Assembly: GCA_041671525.1 (NCBI GenBank)
Contig: JBAZBJ010000006.1
Location: 8,413 to 72,412 of the forward strand
Reading direction: 5' to 3'
DNA: 64,000 nucleotides
From: UBA11098 sp041671525
Lineage (GTDB): Bacteria; Patescibacteriota; Minisyncoccia; Moranbacterales; UBA2206
Position 1 is the first letter of the stretch. Each line of letters starts with the position of its first letter. A program made the position numbers and the translations under genes. Below are positions 23,421 through 32,142 of this stretch, piece by piece. The notes under the pieces are model-generated. The model made no database searches. It saw only the letters and a program-made list of their open reading frames with translations, and was not told where the DNA came from.

Positions 23421-24002
23421 GGGCAGCGCGTGTATTCTGATCAACTCAAACTTATCATCCTTTGTTTCCCAGACGGCAAAAGTTGGCAGAAATAATTCGC
23501 CGGCCACATTGCCTGGGTTGAGCATTTTGCAATCACCGATCGTTTCCTCCCACGGTTTGTGAGTGTGACCATAAAAGACAAAAGCATATTTGCCGACCGC
23601 GCATAGTTTTTTGGCGACTTCCGGATAATGCACAAAGGCAATCTGCTTGCCAGCAATTTCGGTTTCGCCGAAGTTTTTATAAACGACTGTGTTTTTATAA
23701 ACACATGTCGTTCCGAGCTTGTCGAGGAATCTAATTGAGTTAGATCCTTCGACTTCGCCGTGAATTAGTTCACGGCTCCGCTCAGGATGACAAGTAAAAC
23801 TTGTCAGCTGGTCATTGTCCATGTTGCCGAAAGTGTAATGGATGACGCCGCTAAAATTATCATTCAAAAAATCCAGCGTTTCTTGCGAAGCCAGATCACC
23901 GCAGCAGATGATGGTTGCGATTTTTTCGCGCCGCAAATAATCCAAAACTTTTTTCAGATTAACTTCGTTGTTGTGGATGTCGGAGATGATGGCGATTTTC
24001 AT
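23418..24002 (-). CDS. YfcE/MJ0936-type metallophosphoesterase with a repeat read in frame
   Basis: A calcineurin-like phosphodiesterase with metal motifs SDIHNN (7-12), CGDLAS (about 34-39), GNMDND (about 59-64), then HYPE and GHTHKP. Between GNMDND and the normal FGETEIAGKQIAFVHYPE there is an extra segment of about 30 residues (TCHPERSRELIHGEVEGS and onward) coded by a TGTCAT-ended repeat (23706-23792). The last codons run into a REP, which provides the TAA. Start ATG 24002 directly follows the nfo stop (TAAATG), so translation is probably coupled. The enzyme core appears complete despite the insert. Confidence 0.85.
   Translation of the reverse strand: MKIAIISDIHNNEVNLKKVLDYLRREKIATIICCGDLASQETLDFLNDNFSGVIHYTFGNMDNDQLTSFTCHPERSRELIHGEVEGSNSIRFLDKLGTTCVYKNTVVYKNFGETEIAGKQIAFVHYPEVAKKLCAVGKYAFVFYGHTHKPWEETIGDCKMLNPGNVAGELFLPTFAVWETKDDKFELIRIHALP
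23706..23792. repeat. TGTCAT-type repeat inside a coding sequence (copy 2)
   Basis: It starts TGTCGTTCCGAG and ends CTCAGGATGACA, with an inner CCGTGAA/TTCACGG hairpin. It is translated in frame on the minus strand within the phosphoesterase, including the peptide CHPERSRE. Confidence 0.85.
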
Positions 24003-24830
24003 TTATTTTTTGTCGCGTAATGATTTCAAAAGTTTCACGTCTTCCTGCACCGCTGGCCATTCGGTTTCGCAGATCAGGTCGATATTATTTTTTTCTGCAA
24101 AAGTCAGAATATTTTTGAAAGCGTCTAGGCCGATCTGGCCTTGGCCGATGTGTTCGTGACGGTCTTTGTTGGAGGCGAAATCGGTTTGGCTGTCGTTGCA
24201 ATGGAACAGTTTTATTTGGTCGAGACCGATTTCTTGGTCAATCCTGTTGATAGTTTTCTCGAAATCGCGCCAGTCGTAGCCGGAAGCGAAAGAGTGTTGG
24301 GTGTCGAGACAAATGCCGGCAATCGCGGGGCTTTTTACTTTTTTGATAACTTCGCTCAATTCTTTCAGGTTGTCGCCGATGATGGCGCCAGCGCCGGCGG
24401 AATTTTCCAACAGCAATTTGGTCGAGCCGGCGTAACCGTCCAAAGTTTTCTGGAGCATCTCGATGGTTTTTTTCGTGCCTTCGGATTCTCCGAGGTCTTT
24501 GGCAGAGCCGAGGTGAGTCATGACATATTTGGCGCCAATCAGACTTCCGCGCTCCAATTCGTCGCGGATGGCTTTGACGGAACCGTAGCGGATTCTATTA
24601 TTAGCAGATGCAAAATTTATATAATACGGTGCATGAATGTAAATTTCGCGTATCGCGTATCGCGTAACGTGCATCTTGAATTCCTCAATTATTTCCGGAG
24701 TCAGTTCGGGGGTTGGGCCGCCTTGCGGGGAGCGGGTGAACATTTGCAAACATTCACAACCCCAAAGAGACGCATTCTTGGGTGCGTTGATTATTCCGCC
24801 GGCAATTGAAACGTGAGCGCCGATATTCAT
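24003..24830 (-). CDS. nfo: Endonuclease IV (AP endonuclease)
   Basis: Nfo is a zinc-dependent TIM-barrel enzyme that cuts DNA 5' of abasic sites, the next step after uracil removal by the nearby glycosylase. The start is MNIGAHVSIAGGI (metal His at residue 6 in GAHVS). Metal and active-site motifs follow: HAPYYINFAS, LLLENSAGAG, GICLDTQHSFASG, HCNDSQTDFASNKDRHEHIGQG and CETEW. The 275 residues are typical. A short tract at 24645-24668 (TACGCGATACGCGA on the minus strand) matches the intergenic sequence at 2706-2720 and encodes RYAIRE. It is followed without gap by the phosphoesterase gene. Confidence 0.95.
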   Translation of the reverse strand: MNIGAHVSIAGGIINAPKNASLWGCECLQMFTRSPQGGPTPELTPEIIEEFKMHVTRYAIREIYIHAPYYINFASANNRIRYGSVKAIRDELERGSLIGAKYVMTHLGSAKDLGESEGTKKTIEMLQKTLDGYAGSTKLLLENSAGAGAIIGDNLKELSEVIKKVKSPAIAGICLDTQHSFASGYDWRDFEKTINRIDQEIGLDQIKLFHCNDSQTDFASNKDRHEHIGQGQIGLDAFKNILTFAEKNNIDLICETEWPAVQEDVKLLKSLRDKK

Positions 24831-24853
24831 AAGTATATTTTAGCATAGTGTTG

Positions 24854-25009
24854 TCCTAAAGCTCAGCTTTAGAGAGGATCCTTTCGAATTAGCGAAAAGC
24901 TTAGCTTTAGGAAACCCATCGGAAACCCTCGACCATTCACTTAAAGCTCGGCTTTTCCCCGTCGTCCGCGGCGGACTCCTCCTCAAAGCCAAGCTTTTTG
25001 AAGCCCGCC
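24854..25009. repeat. Composite REP element B (right arm of the inverted repeat)
   Basis: It begins CCTAAAGCTCAGCTTTAG and contains the same palindromes as element A in reverse. A third, related copy (C) follows at 25821-26000 in this orientation. The promoter of the next gene starts 3 bp after its end. Confidence 0.85.
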
Positions 25010-25011
25010 GC

Positions 25012-25076
25012 TTTACAAGTGCTAAAAAACCTGCTATAATGGATACATAAAGACGGGTGAGAACCCGGCTTTTTAT
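25012..25076 (+). promoter_or_regulatory. Promoter and hairpin leader of the LpxH-like gene
   Basis: TTTACA (25012-25017), 17 nt and TATAAT (25035-25040), followed by CGGGT-GAGA-ACCCG (25054-25067) and a T-rich run. This looks like a terminator or attenuator within the leader. The block CCTGCTATAATGGATACA is repeated exactly upstream of the gene at 52573. Confidence 0.65.
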
Positions 25077-25083
25077 TTATTTT

Positions 25084-25806
25084 ATGCTTAAATACAAAAA
25101 AACTGACACTATTGTGATCAGTGATGTGCATTTGGGATCGATGGGCAGCCAGGCGGAAAAGTTGTACCATTTTCTGGACGGCCTGCTGCAGGCGCCCCTC
25201 AACCGGCTGATTATTGCCGGGGACTTGTTTGAATTGTGGAGCACCAACTATAAAGATATTGATAAATATGAGTATAAAGTGGCGCGCAAGATTGTGGAGC
25301 TGTCGGAGCGGGGCACCAAAGTGGTGTATATTCCCGGCAATCACGACCGGGCGTTTCGTGTTTTTGAGCGGTTCACGATGGGCAAGATCAAAATTCGCAA
25401 TGAATATCTGATTAAGGACAATCACAAAAAATATATTGTGATGCATGGCGATGAGTTTGACGCTTTTACGCGCAACCACGTGGTGGTGACGCTTTTAGTT
25501 GATCAGCTGTATGTTCTTTTAATCAAATGGAGCGCCCTTCTTAAAAGATATTTTAACTTAGGCTCCTCAATGGCGGAGAGAAAAACATCTGCAACTTATA
25601 TGAAGCTGGTGCTGAAGGTGCGCAAAGCCGCGCTGACCTACGCGCAATCGCGGGAAGTCGATGGAATTATTATTGGCCATACTCATCATCCAGAGATGTT
25701 TACTAATGAGGAAGGAATAGTATATGCCAACGCTGGTGATTGGATGGATAGTTGCAGCTATGTCGTTATTAGCGATGAGGCGCGGTTGGAATATTATGTA
25801 TGCTAA
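25084..25806 (+). CDS. Metallophosphoesterase, LpxH-like
   Basis: The ATG at 25084 gives 240 residues (MLKYKKTDTIVISDVHLG). The metal motifs of the calcineurin fold are all present: SDVHLGS, GDLFELW, GNHDR, HGDEFD and GHTHHPE. The spacing resembles UDP-2,3-diacylglucosamine hydrolase (LpxH) and its homologues outside lipid A pathways. No other lipid A gene is in the window, so a different phosphodiester substrate is likely. The gene has its own promoter with a hairpin leader and is followed by REP element C. Confidence 0.82.
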   Translation: MLKYKKTDTIVISDVHLGSMGSQAEKLYHFLDGLLQAPLNRLIIAGDLFELWSTNYKDIDKYEYKVARKIVELSERGTKVVYIPGNHDRAFRVFERFTMGKIKIRNEYLIKDNHKKYIVMHGDEFDAFTRNHVVVTLLVDQLYVLLIKWSALLKRYFNLGSSMAERKTSATYMKLVLKVRKAALTYAQSREVDGIIIGHTHHPEMFTNEEGIVYANAGDWMDSCSYVVISDEARLEYYVC

Positions 25807-25820
25807 CTTTTTGGTATTGT

Positions 25821-26000
25821 CCTAAAGCTCAGCTTTAGACCTGCCTGCCGGCAGGCAGGGAGGATCCGTCGAATTAGCGAAAAGCTTAGTTTTAGGAAGA
25901 CCGCCAGCCAGCGGATCCTCACTTAAAGCTTGGCTTTTCTCCTTGTTCATCCGCTAGCGCGGATTCACAATTCCTCAAAGCCAAGCTTTTTGAATCCCGC
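25821..26000. repeat. Composite REP element C with an inserted 20-bp palindrome
   Basis: It is similar to element B, but CCTGCCTGCCGGCAGGCAGG (25840-25859) sits between CTTTAGA and GAGGATCC, which are adjacent in B. It also holds CGCTAGCG-type and CCGCCAGCC-type palindromes. It separates the LpxH-like and DHH genes. Confidence 0.85.
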
Positions 26001-26006
26001 GGCTAG

Positions 26007-26966
26007 CTAGACAATCTCCCAACCTTCTTGTGTTTCGCGAATCTTGCCCTTAACTTCGAAGCCGGAGGCCAGTTTGTGGCCGCCGCCGCCGAAAGTGGCG
26101 GCTATTTTTGAGACGTCGACGCCTTTGTATTCTTCGCTGCGGAGGCTGCCTTTGACGATGCCATCTTCACGCTCGGATAATATTAATGAAAATTTAGTGC
26201 CAGGCACGGTATTGAGGATGCCAGCTACTTGGGCGATGTCTTCACTGCCGGCGCCGCATTCAGCCAAGTCTTGTTCCGTCAGCACCGACATGATCATCCC
26301 GTTTTCCGGGTTGATCTTGGCTTTTTCAAAAGCTTTGCCCCACAGTTTCAAGGTGGCAATGTTTTTGTTGGCAAAAGCTACATCAATAATCTTGGAAGGG
26401 GATGCGCCATGCTTCATGAGATCAGAGGCAATCTCCATCACTTTAGGCGTGGTGTTGGAGTGTTGGAAAGAGCCGGTGTCGCCGAGGATGCCGAGCATCA
26501 AGAGGCTGGCCATTTGGCGGTTAATTTCAATTTTGTTGAAAGCGAAAAAATCATAGACGATTTCACAGACGGAAGAATATGAAGCTTCAATGATGTTGAT
26601 GTCTTTTTGCATGGTGATGTCGGGGTGATGGTCGAGCAGCGCGATCACCTGGTTGTCACCGAATTGATCGACAATTTTCTGGAAACCACGCTCGACGCTG
26701 TCACAGGCGATGATAAGATTATATTTTTGCAAATCCAAATTTTCCGGATTAATAAATTGTTCTTCCGAGAGCGGGCGCAGATATTCCGGGAACGGGTCGA
26801 AGCAAGCGACGTCAACGTTTTTGCCCAAACTTTTGATATATTCCTTCAGTGCTAAGTTAGAACCGGTGGTGTCGCCGTCCGGGCGGGAATGCGCAAAAAG
26901 CAGAACGCTGGATGCTTCCTTGATGACATAGTTGAGAGTATTGAATTCTTGGTGAAATGTTGGCAT
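26007..26966 (-). CDS. DHH-family phosphoesterase (NrnA-like)
   Basis: A predicted Mn-dependent nuclease that degrades short oligoribonucleotides, often with 3'-phosphoadenosine 5'-phosphatase activity. Motif HSRPDGDTTGSN is at about 26-37, IIACDS at about 89, the DHH signature in LLDHHPDI at about 115, and the DHHA1 domain ends with FGGGGHKLASG near residue 295. The 319 residues are typical of NrnA. It follows rbfA on the same strand, as in the common infB-rbfA-nrnA order, but a 177-bp gap with a TACGAAT repeat separates them. Confidence 0.9.
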   Translation of the reverse strand: MPTFHQEFNTLNYVIKEASSVLLFAHSRPDGDTTGSNLALKEYIKSLGKNVDVACFDPFPEYLRPLSEEQFINPENLDLQKYNLIIACDSVERGFQKIVDQFGDNQVIALLDHHPDITMQKDINIIEASYSSVCEIVYDFFAFNKIEINRQMASLLMLGILGDTGSFQHSNTTPKVMEIASDLMKHGASPSKIIDVAFANKNIATLKLWGKAFEKAKINPENGMIMSVLTEQDLAECGAGSEDIAQVAGILNTVPGTKFSLILSEREDGIVKGSLRSEEYKGVDVSKIAATFGGGGHKLASGFEVKGKIRETQEGWEIV

Positions 26967-26996
26967 GGTTTGTGATTTTAGGTAAGTCTCCTTCCC

Positions 26997-27107
26997 TACG
27001 AATTACGAATTTGTACTAATGTACCAATGTGCTTTTTAATTATTTTTTATAGCGAAGTAATGCTATGTGGTTATTCGTACATTCGTATCGGTTCGTAATT
27101 CGTAGGG
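26997..27107. repeat. TACGAAT inverted repeat
   Basis: CTACGAATTACGAATTTGTA on the left and CGGTTCGTAATTCGTAG on the right enclose an AT-rich centre. It lies between rbfA and the DHH gene. Confidence 0.75.
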
Positions 27108-27143
27108 ATATACAAAATGCGACACATGTCGCACCTTTGTTAT

Positions 27144-27473
27144 CTAAATTTGTTTCAAAAGCTTCTCGATTTTGTCAGCGCCGGATTCGGTCATGTCGAC
27201 TTTGAATTCGATCTTGGGTAGCGGGCGCATTACCAGTCTTTTGTTGAGTTTGCCCTGGATCTGGTAGAGTTCTTTTTCGAGGGTTTTCACCGTATAATCG
27301 ATTTCTTTTTCCGGGAAAATACTGATGAATATACGAGTATAGCGGAGGTCGGGGGTTGTGTCAACCTTGGCGATCGTCACAAAAACACCAGCCTTGAGAC
27401 TGATGTCACGCGTGAGGATTTCACCCATGTGCTGCTGGATCAGTGAATTAATTTTAATGATTCGGTCTGACAT
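27144..27473 (-). CDS. rbfA: Ribosome-binding factor A
   Basis: RbfA is a KH-fold protein that binds the 30S precursor and aids 16S rRNA 5' end maturation. The 109 residues show the family pattern: N-terminal RIIKINSLIQQHMGEIL, the central VDTTPDLRYTRIFISIF and the C-terminal PLPKIEFKVDMTESGADKIEKLL. It starts 3 nt after the infB stop, so they form one operon with DUF4446 upstream. Confidence 0.93.
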   Translation of the reverse strand: MSDRIIKINSLIQQHMGEILTRDISLKAGVFVTIAKVDTTPDLRYTRIFISIFPEKEIDYTVKTLEKELYQIQGKLNKRLVMRPLPKIEFKVDMTESGADKIEKLLKQI

Positions 27474-27476
27474 AAC

Positions 27477-29258
27477 TTACAAAGTTTTCTTTTTGCTTTC
27501 TTCGGTATACGAAATCAAAACGTCGCCTTCTTTGATTTTGGTTTCGCCTTCAAAGGTGACGCCGCATTCGTTACCAGAGGTGACTTCGTCGACGTTGACC
27601 TTGTTTTGTTGCAAATTGAAGAGCTTGCCTGTGCCGATGATGTTTTCTTCACGCTGCACTTCAATCAATGAACCGTGCGTGATTTTGCCGTTGGTCACTT
27701 TACCGCCAACGATCATGTCTTTCTTGCCGGTTTTGAAAATCGCGAGTACGGTCATCTTGCCATTGTCGACGCGTTCAATTTCCAATGGCAGCATTTCGGT
27801 CAGGCGGTTTTTGATGTCGGAAACCAATTCATAGATAATTTTGTAATTCTTGATTTCCACTTTGGCGTGCTCGGCCAAGCGGTTGGCGACGGGGGTTGTT
27901 TCCACATTGAAACCGAAAATCACAGCGCTGGCACTTTGCGCCAGACGCACTTCGGATTCGGTGGTGTTGCCGACACCGGTCGCGATGTAGTTGATAGCCA
28001 CCTCATCGGATTTGATTTCACCCAAAATTTGCTGGATGGCCTCGAGCGACCCTTGCACGTCCGCCTTTAAAATCACGTTTAGTTTCTTAATCTTTTCATC
28101 GGCAATGGTTTTGAACATTTTTTGGGCGGTCAGTTCGCCGAAGGAGCCGGTTTTGCTCAGGCCACGCAGTTCATCCAAGCGGGATTTGGCGATAGATTTG
28201 CCGGTTGCAACTTGTAGGATGTCGTTGGTGTTGGGCGCGGCATTGAGGCCGATAATACTTACCGGGGTCGATGGGCCGGCTTCGAGTAGTTTTTTTCCAA
28301 TGAAGTCTTCGATGCGGCGAGTTCGGCCGTGAGTTGCACCGGCGATAATATCCTGGCCTTCTTTCAAAGTTCCCGTCTTGATCAAGACCGTGGCCACAGG
28401 TCCTTTTTGCGGATCCAGATGTGATTCCAAAACGACTCCCAAAGCATCGCGCTTGAAATCAGCCTTGAAATCCTCCACTTCCGCAACCAAAAGAATGTTT
28501 TCCAACAGACCATCGATGCCGATGTTTTGTTTGGCGCTGACTTCGGAGCTCAAAACCTGTCCGCCCCAGTCCTCCAGCAGGATGTTGTTTTCTGCCAATT
28601 CTTGTTTGACTCTTTGGATATTAGCTTCCGGTTTGTCGACCTTGTTGATGGCGACAATCGTCGGGATTTTTTTGGCTAAAAGATATTCAATCACTTCCTT
28701 GGTCTGTGGACGCACGCCGTCGTCGGCGGCCACCACCAGAACGGCAATATCAGCAATTGAAACGCCGCGTTCGCGCATCGCGCTGAAAGCGGCATGGCCG
28801 GGGGTGTCCACAAAAGTGATCAGTTGACCCTTCTTTTTGACCTGGTAGGCGCTGATGTGTTGGGTGATCCCGCCGGATTCTTTGCTAGCCACATTGGCTT
28901 TGCGGATGGTGTCGAGCAAAGTGGTTTTGCCGTGATCAACATGGCCCAGGATGGTCACAATCGGCGGTCGGGACTGCAAGACAACTTCCGATTCCTTTTC
29001 CTTCTTGATTACTTCCAGCAATTTTTCCAAAGTCATGGCTTCGCCGGCCGGCGCGGTCTCTTCTTCGACGACGTAGCCCAGATCCTGCGCAATGATTGAA
29101 GCGGTGTCAAAATCGATCTGTTCGTTGATGGTCGCCAAAATGCCGTTTTTCATCAGTTCGGTGATGACAGTGCCCAATGACAAATTCAAGAGCTCGCCGA
29201 ATTTTTTAACGGTGATGGTAGAAGGAAGTTTGACTTTTTTTGGTTCTAATTCGGCCAT
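27477..29258 (-). CDS. infB: Translation initiation factor IF-2
   Basis: IF-2 is the GTPase that places fMet-tRNA on the 30S subunit and promotes subunit joining. A short N-terminal IF2_N region (about 10-70) precedes the G domain: GHVDHGKTT (105-113), DTPGHAAF and NKVDKPEA. The remaining beta barrels and the C2 domain (CGVTFEGETKIKEGD) complete 593 residues. This is far shorter than E. coli IF-2 because the long N-terminal extension is missing, as in other reduced genomes. nusA, which usually lies upstream, is about 10 kb away here. Confidence 0.96.
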   Translation of the reverse strand: MAELEPKKVKLPSTITVKKFGELLNLSLGTVITELMKNGILATINEQIDFDTASIIAQDLGYVVEEETAPAGEAMTLEKLLEVIKKEKESEVVLQSRPPIVTILGHVDHGKTTLLDTIRKANVASKESGGITQHISAYQVKKKGQLITFVDTPGHAAFSAMRERGVSIADIAVLVVAADDGVRPQTKEVIEYLLAKKIPTIVAINKVDKPEANIQRVKQELAENNILLEDWGGQVLSSEVSAKQNIGIDGLLENILLVAEVEDFKADFKRDALGVVLESHLDPQKGPVATVLIKTGTLKEGQDIIAGATHGRTRRIEDFIGKKLLEAGPSTPVSIIGLNAAPNTNDILQVATGKSIAKSRLDELRGLSKTGSFGELTAQKMFKTIADEKIKKLNVILKADVQGSLEAIQQILGEIKSDEVAINYIATGVGNTTESEVRLAQSASAVIFGFNVETTPVANRLAEHAKVEIKNYKIIYELVSDIKNRLTEMLPLEIERVDNGKMTVLAIFKTGKKDMIVGGKVTNGKITHGSLIEVQREENIIGTGKLFNLQQNKVNVDEVTSGNECGVTFEGETKIKEGDVLISYTEESKKKTL

Positions 29259-29270
29259 TATGTTTGAAAA

Positions 29271-29780
29271 TTAATTAATTTTTTTCGGCTCACTCTCCAG
29301 CGCCAATTTGATGGCTTTTTCTTCTTCTTCGGTCAAGGGATATTTTTCGGATTTGCCGGCGGTGATGGATTTGGCGTAGATGCGGGTGCCTTCGCGAGTA
29401 TATAAGGAAGAGAGCACCAGGCCATTATTCTTGCCATTAAGCATCGCAACTGCAAAACTTTGGTCGCCGCCGACTTCTTTGAACGGGTTGAAGCGCAACA
29501 TGGCGGTTTTATGCAGTCCGCGGAAGGCCAGGGTATTGATCTGATTGGAGATGTTATAGAGCTCTTGGATGTCTTTATCGAGAGTTTTCAAATTTTTGGT
29601 CTGTTGGAGAAGGACTTCTTCCAGGTTTTTGGCTTTGTTGCCGGCAAAAATTGCCTCATTGTTCTTGCGCAATTTACTAATGCTCATTTGGAGCGCAACA
29701 TTCCAGATCAGCAGGATAATCAGGAGAATAATGATGGCGATTGCGCCAATGCCGATGATTTGTGGTGAAAATAAGCCCAT
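29271..29780 (-). CDS. DUF4446 family membrane protein
   Basis: A 169-residue protein with one N-terminal membrane span (about 8-30), a coiled-coil segment (about 35-85) and a C-terminal domain with FNPFKEVGGDQSFAVAMLNGKNNGLVLSSLYTREGTRIYAK in consecutive pieces. This last part is the signature of DUF4446 (also seen in Bacillus and many Patescibacteria). Its molecular role is unknown. It starts the infB operon here, 12 bp before infB. Confidence 0.85.
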   Translation of the reverse strand: MGLFSPQIIGIGAIAIIILLIILLIWNVALQMSISKLRKNNEAIFAGNKAKNLEEVLLQQTKNLKTLDKDIQELYNISNQINTLAFRGLHKTAMLRFNPFKEVGGDQSFAVAMLNGKNNGLVLSSLYTREGTRIYAKSITAGKSEKYPLTEEEEKAIKLALESEPKKIN

Positions 29781-29852
29781 ATATTTTGTATGCTCTTAAA
29801 ATTAGCACGAATATTGCTTAATGTAAAGTAAAAGTATACATTATATATGTAT

Positions 29853-29939
29853 GGAAGAGTGGCCGAGTGGTTGAAGGCGCGGCTCTCGAAAAGCCGTAAG
29901 GCAGAAATGTCTTCGTGAGTTCGAATCTCACCTCTTCCG
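29853..29939 (+). tRNA. tRNA-Ser (anticodon CGA)
   Basis: Acceptor GGAAGAG/CTCTTCC, anticodon stem CGGCT/AGCCG with loop CTCGAAA, a long variable arm and discriminator G, the serine identity base. Confidence 0.92.
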
Positions 29940-29990
29940 CATTGTGTAATTTTGTTGTAAAATAAAAGTATACTTTCTGACAAAAATAAA

Positions 29991-30563
29991 ATGCAAACAG
30001 AAAATTCGGAAGAAGAAATGGGCGGCGGGTTCGGAGTAAAATTTACCGATCCTGATTTTGTGGTCAAGCAGCTGGATGTTCAAGCGGGCATGAAGATCGC
30101 GGATTTTGGATGTGGCACCGGTTATTTTTCTTTAGCGCTGGCCAAGAAAGTCGGCGAAGAAGGAGTTGTTTATTCGTTGGATATTTTACCGCAAAGATTA
30201 GAATCCGTCCTAAGCAACGCCAAGCGGGCAAACCTGACAAATATTATTGCCAAAAGAGTCAATCTGGAAAATCCGAACGGTTCAAGGCTGGAAGCTAATT
30301 CGATCGACTTGGCTGTTTTAAAGGGCATGCTTTTTCAAAACAAGAAGAAGAAGGATATTTTGGCCGAAGCGGCACGGGTTTTGAAGCCGGGCGGCCAAGC
30401 CTTAGTGATTGAATGGGGCATGGCGAACGCGGCTATGGGACCGGAAATGCAGCTGCGTATTTCTAAGGAGGCTCTGTTGGGGATTGCGCAACAAGTGGGA
30501 CTGAGCGCTGCCAAAGAAGTGAACGTTGGTAATTTTCATTACGGTGTCGTGTTGGTTAAATAA
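29991..30563 (+). CDS. Class I SAM-dependent methyltransferase
   Basis: A 190-residue Rossmann-fold methyltransferase. Motif I ADFGCGTGYFSLALAK (about 38-53) and the acidic end of strand 2 (VYSLDILPQRL) bind S-adenosylmethionine. Motif IV-like IDLAVLKGMLF and the late VLKPGGQALVIEW are typical of the Methyltransf_11/UbiE-like group. The target is not evident. It is preceded by tRNA-Ser and followed by a pair of REP palindromes. Confidence 0.87.
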   Translation: MQTENSEEEMGGGFGVKFTDPDFVVKQLDVQAGMKIADFGCGTGYFSLALAKKVGEEGVVYSLDILPQRLESVLSNAKRANLTNIIAKRVNLENPNGSRLEANSIDLAVLKGMLFQNKKKKDILAEAARVLKPGGQALVIEWGMANAAMGPEMQLRISKEALLGIAQQVGLSAAKEVNVGNFHYGVVLVK

Positions 30564-30583
30564 AGTTATAAAGTAATTGGAAA

Positions 30584-30626
30584 CCTAAAGCTCGGCTTTA
30601 GGAATTTCCTAAAGCCGAGCTTTAGG
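30584..30626. repeat. Pair of REP palindromes
   Basis: CCTAAAGC-TCG-GCTTTAGG (30584-30602) and CCTAAAGC-CGA-GCTTTAGG (30608-30626), in opposite orientation 5 bp apart. It is a small BIME-like unit just before the solute-binding protein gene. Confidence 0.9.
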
Positions 30627-30639
30627 TCACATACATAAA

Positions 30640-32022
30640 ATGAATACGAAAATAAAATTTTTATCAGCCATATTGCTTTTATCGGGAATTATTTTTCTTT
30701 CCGGTTGTGGCCTCAAAGACACACCGGCTAAACGTTATCCGGTCAGTTTGGAAGTCTGGGGCCTCTTTGATGACAGTGATGCTTTCAATAATATTTTTGA
30801 TAAATATCAAAAGGCTAATTCGAATATCAGATTGACGTATAAAAAGCTAACGCCGGATACGTACAAAAATGAAGTGATTTCTGCCCTGGCCTCCGGACAA
30901 GGGCCGGATATTTTTCTGATTCAAAATACGTGGTTGCCCAGTTTCCAAGATAAGATTCTGCCGGCGACTGCGGATATTTTGACGGAACAGAAATTTCGTG
31001 CGGATTTTGTGGATGTGGTGGCCGCGGATTTTGTGGAGCAGGGGAAAATTTATGCGGCGCCGCTGACGGTGGATTCGCTGGGACTGTATTATAACAAAGA
31101 TCTGTTCAATCAAGCCGGCATCACCACGCCGCCGGTCACCTGGAATGATTTTGTGGAGGACGTGAAAAAAATAACTCGGATTGACAGCACTGGCAACATT
31201 GTGCGTTCCGGGGCAGCCATCGGAACGGCGTATAATATTAACCGTTCGACGGATATTTTGAACATGTTGCTGCTGCAGAACAACACATCAATGATTAATG
31301 ACCGACAGACGCAGGCATTGTTCGACCAGGGGAGCGCGCGGGACAATAATGGCAATTCTGTCACACCGGGCGTGACCGCTCTGAGTTTTTATACGCAGTT
31401 TGCGCGCGCCAATTCCGCCTATTATTCCTGGAACCCCAGCCTGCACTATTCCACGGATGCCTTTAGTGAGGGAACAGTCGGCATGATGTTCAATTATTCG
31501 TGGCAGGCAGACACGATTCGCGCCAAAGCACCAAAACTGAATTTTGCGGTGGCGCCGGTGCCACAACTCACGCCGACTGCCCCGATCAATTTCCCGAACT
31601 ATTGGGGATTTGCGGTGGCGAAAAACAAAATCGCGCCAGCCTTGCCGGCCGGATCAAAACAAGTCGTGGTGTCGGAGGAAGTGCGGGTGGCAGAAGCTTG
31701 GAATTTTGTGAAATTTTTGACGACCAAACCGGAAATGGTGGCTGGTCAGACGATCGCCAGTTTTGACGCAGCAGCGGATTATGCCAAGGCGACCAACAAG
31801 CCGGCGGCGCGTCGGGATTTGATTGAAGTCCAAAAAACGGATGTGAATATCGGCGCTTTCGCTCAGGGCAATTTGATCGCGAAAAGTTGGAAGCAAATTG
31901 ATCCAATCGCCATCGAAGCGATTTTTGCCGGCATGATTGATGGTGTCAATCGGGGCGCCGTCACAACAGAGGAGGCGATCAAAGCGGCCGCGACACAGGT
32001 GACAGGGTTGATGAATCGATAG
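30640..32022 (+). CDS. Extracellular solute-binding lipoprotein (ABC transporter type)
   Basis: A 460-residue protein with a lipoprotein signal peptide ending in the lipobox LSGC (Cys23). The mature part matches family 1 solute-binding proteins for sugars: LEVWGLFDDSDAFNNIFDKY at the start, ALASGQGPDIFLIQNTWLP, AAPLTVDSLGLYYNKDLFNQAG and a late AWNFVKFLTTKPE. Such proteins capture a substrate outside the membrane for an ABC importer. No permease or ATPase gene lies nearby, so its partner must be elsewhere. It could also work only as a surface receptor. REP palindromes are immediately upstream. Confidence 0.9.
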   Translation: MNTKIKFLSAILLLSGIIFLSGCGLKDTPAKRYPVSLEVWGLFDDSDAFNNIFDKYQKANSNIRLTYKKLTPDTYKNEVISALASGQGPDIFLIQNTWLPSFQDKILPATADILTEQKFRADFVDVVAADFVEQGKIYAAPLTVDSLGLYYNKDLFNQAGITTPPVTWNDFVEDVKKITRIDSTGNIVRSGAAIGTAYNINRSTDILNMLLLQNNTSMINDRQTQALFDQGSARDNNGNSVTPGVTALSFYTQFARANSAYYSWNPSLHYSTDAFSEGTVGMMFNYSWQADTIRAKAPKLNFAVAPVPQLTPTAPINFPNYWGFAVAKNKIAPALPAGSKQVVVSEEVRVAEAWNFVKFLTTKPEMVAGQTIASFDAAADYAKATNKPAARRDLIEVQKTDVNIGAFAQGNLIAKSWKQIDPIAIEAIFAGMIDGVNRGAVTTEEAIKAAATQVTGLMNR

Positions 32023-32142
32023 GCGGCAATTTTCAATTTTCAATTCACAATTTTCAATCAATAATAAAATGTACAAATTACTAAATTTTGAAAATTATTT
32101 TCATTGAAAATTTATAATTGATTATTGAAAATTAAAATCACT

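Noticed and set aside
24645..24668. CGATACGCG tract in nfo as an insertion
   Set aside because: The protein length around it looks normal for Nfo. The 16-base match to 2706-2720 is noted but not enough to call an insertion.
30640..32022. Complete sugar ABC transporter locus
   Set aside because: Only the binding protein is present; no permease or ATPase gene lies on either side.
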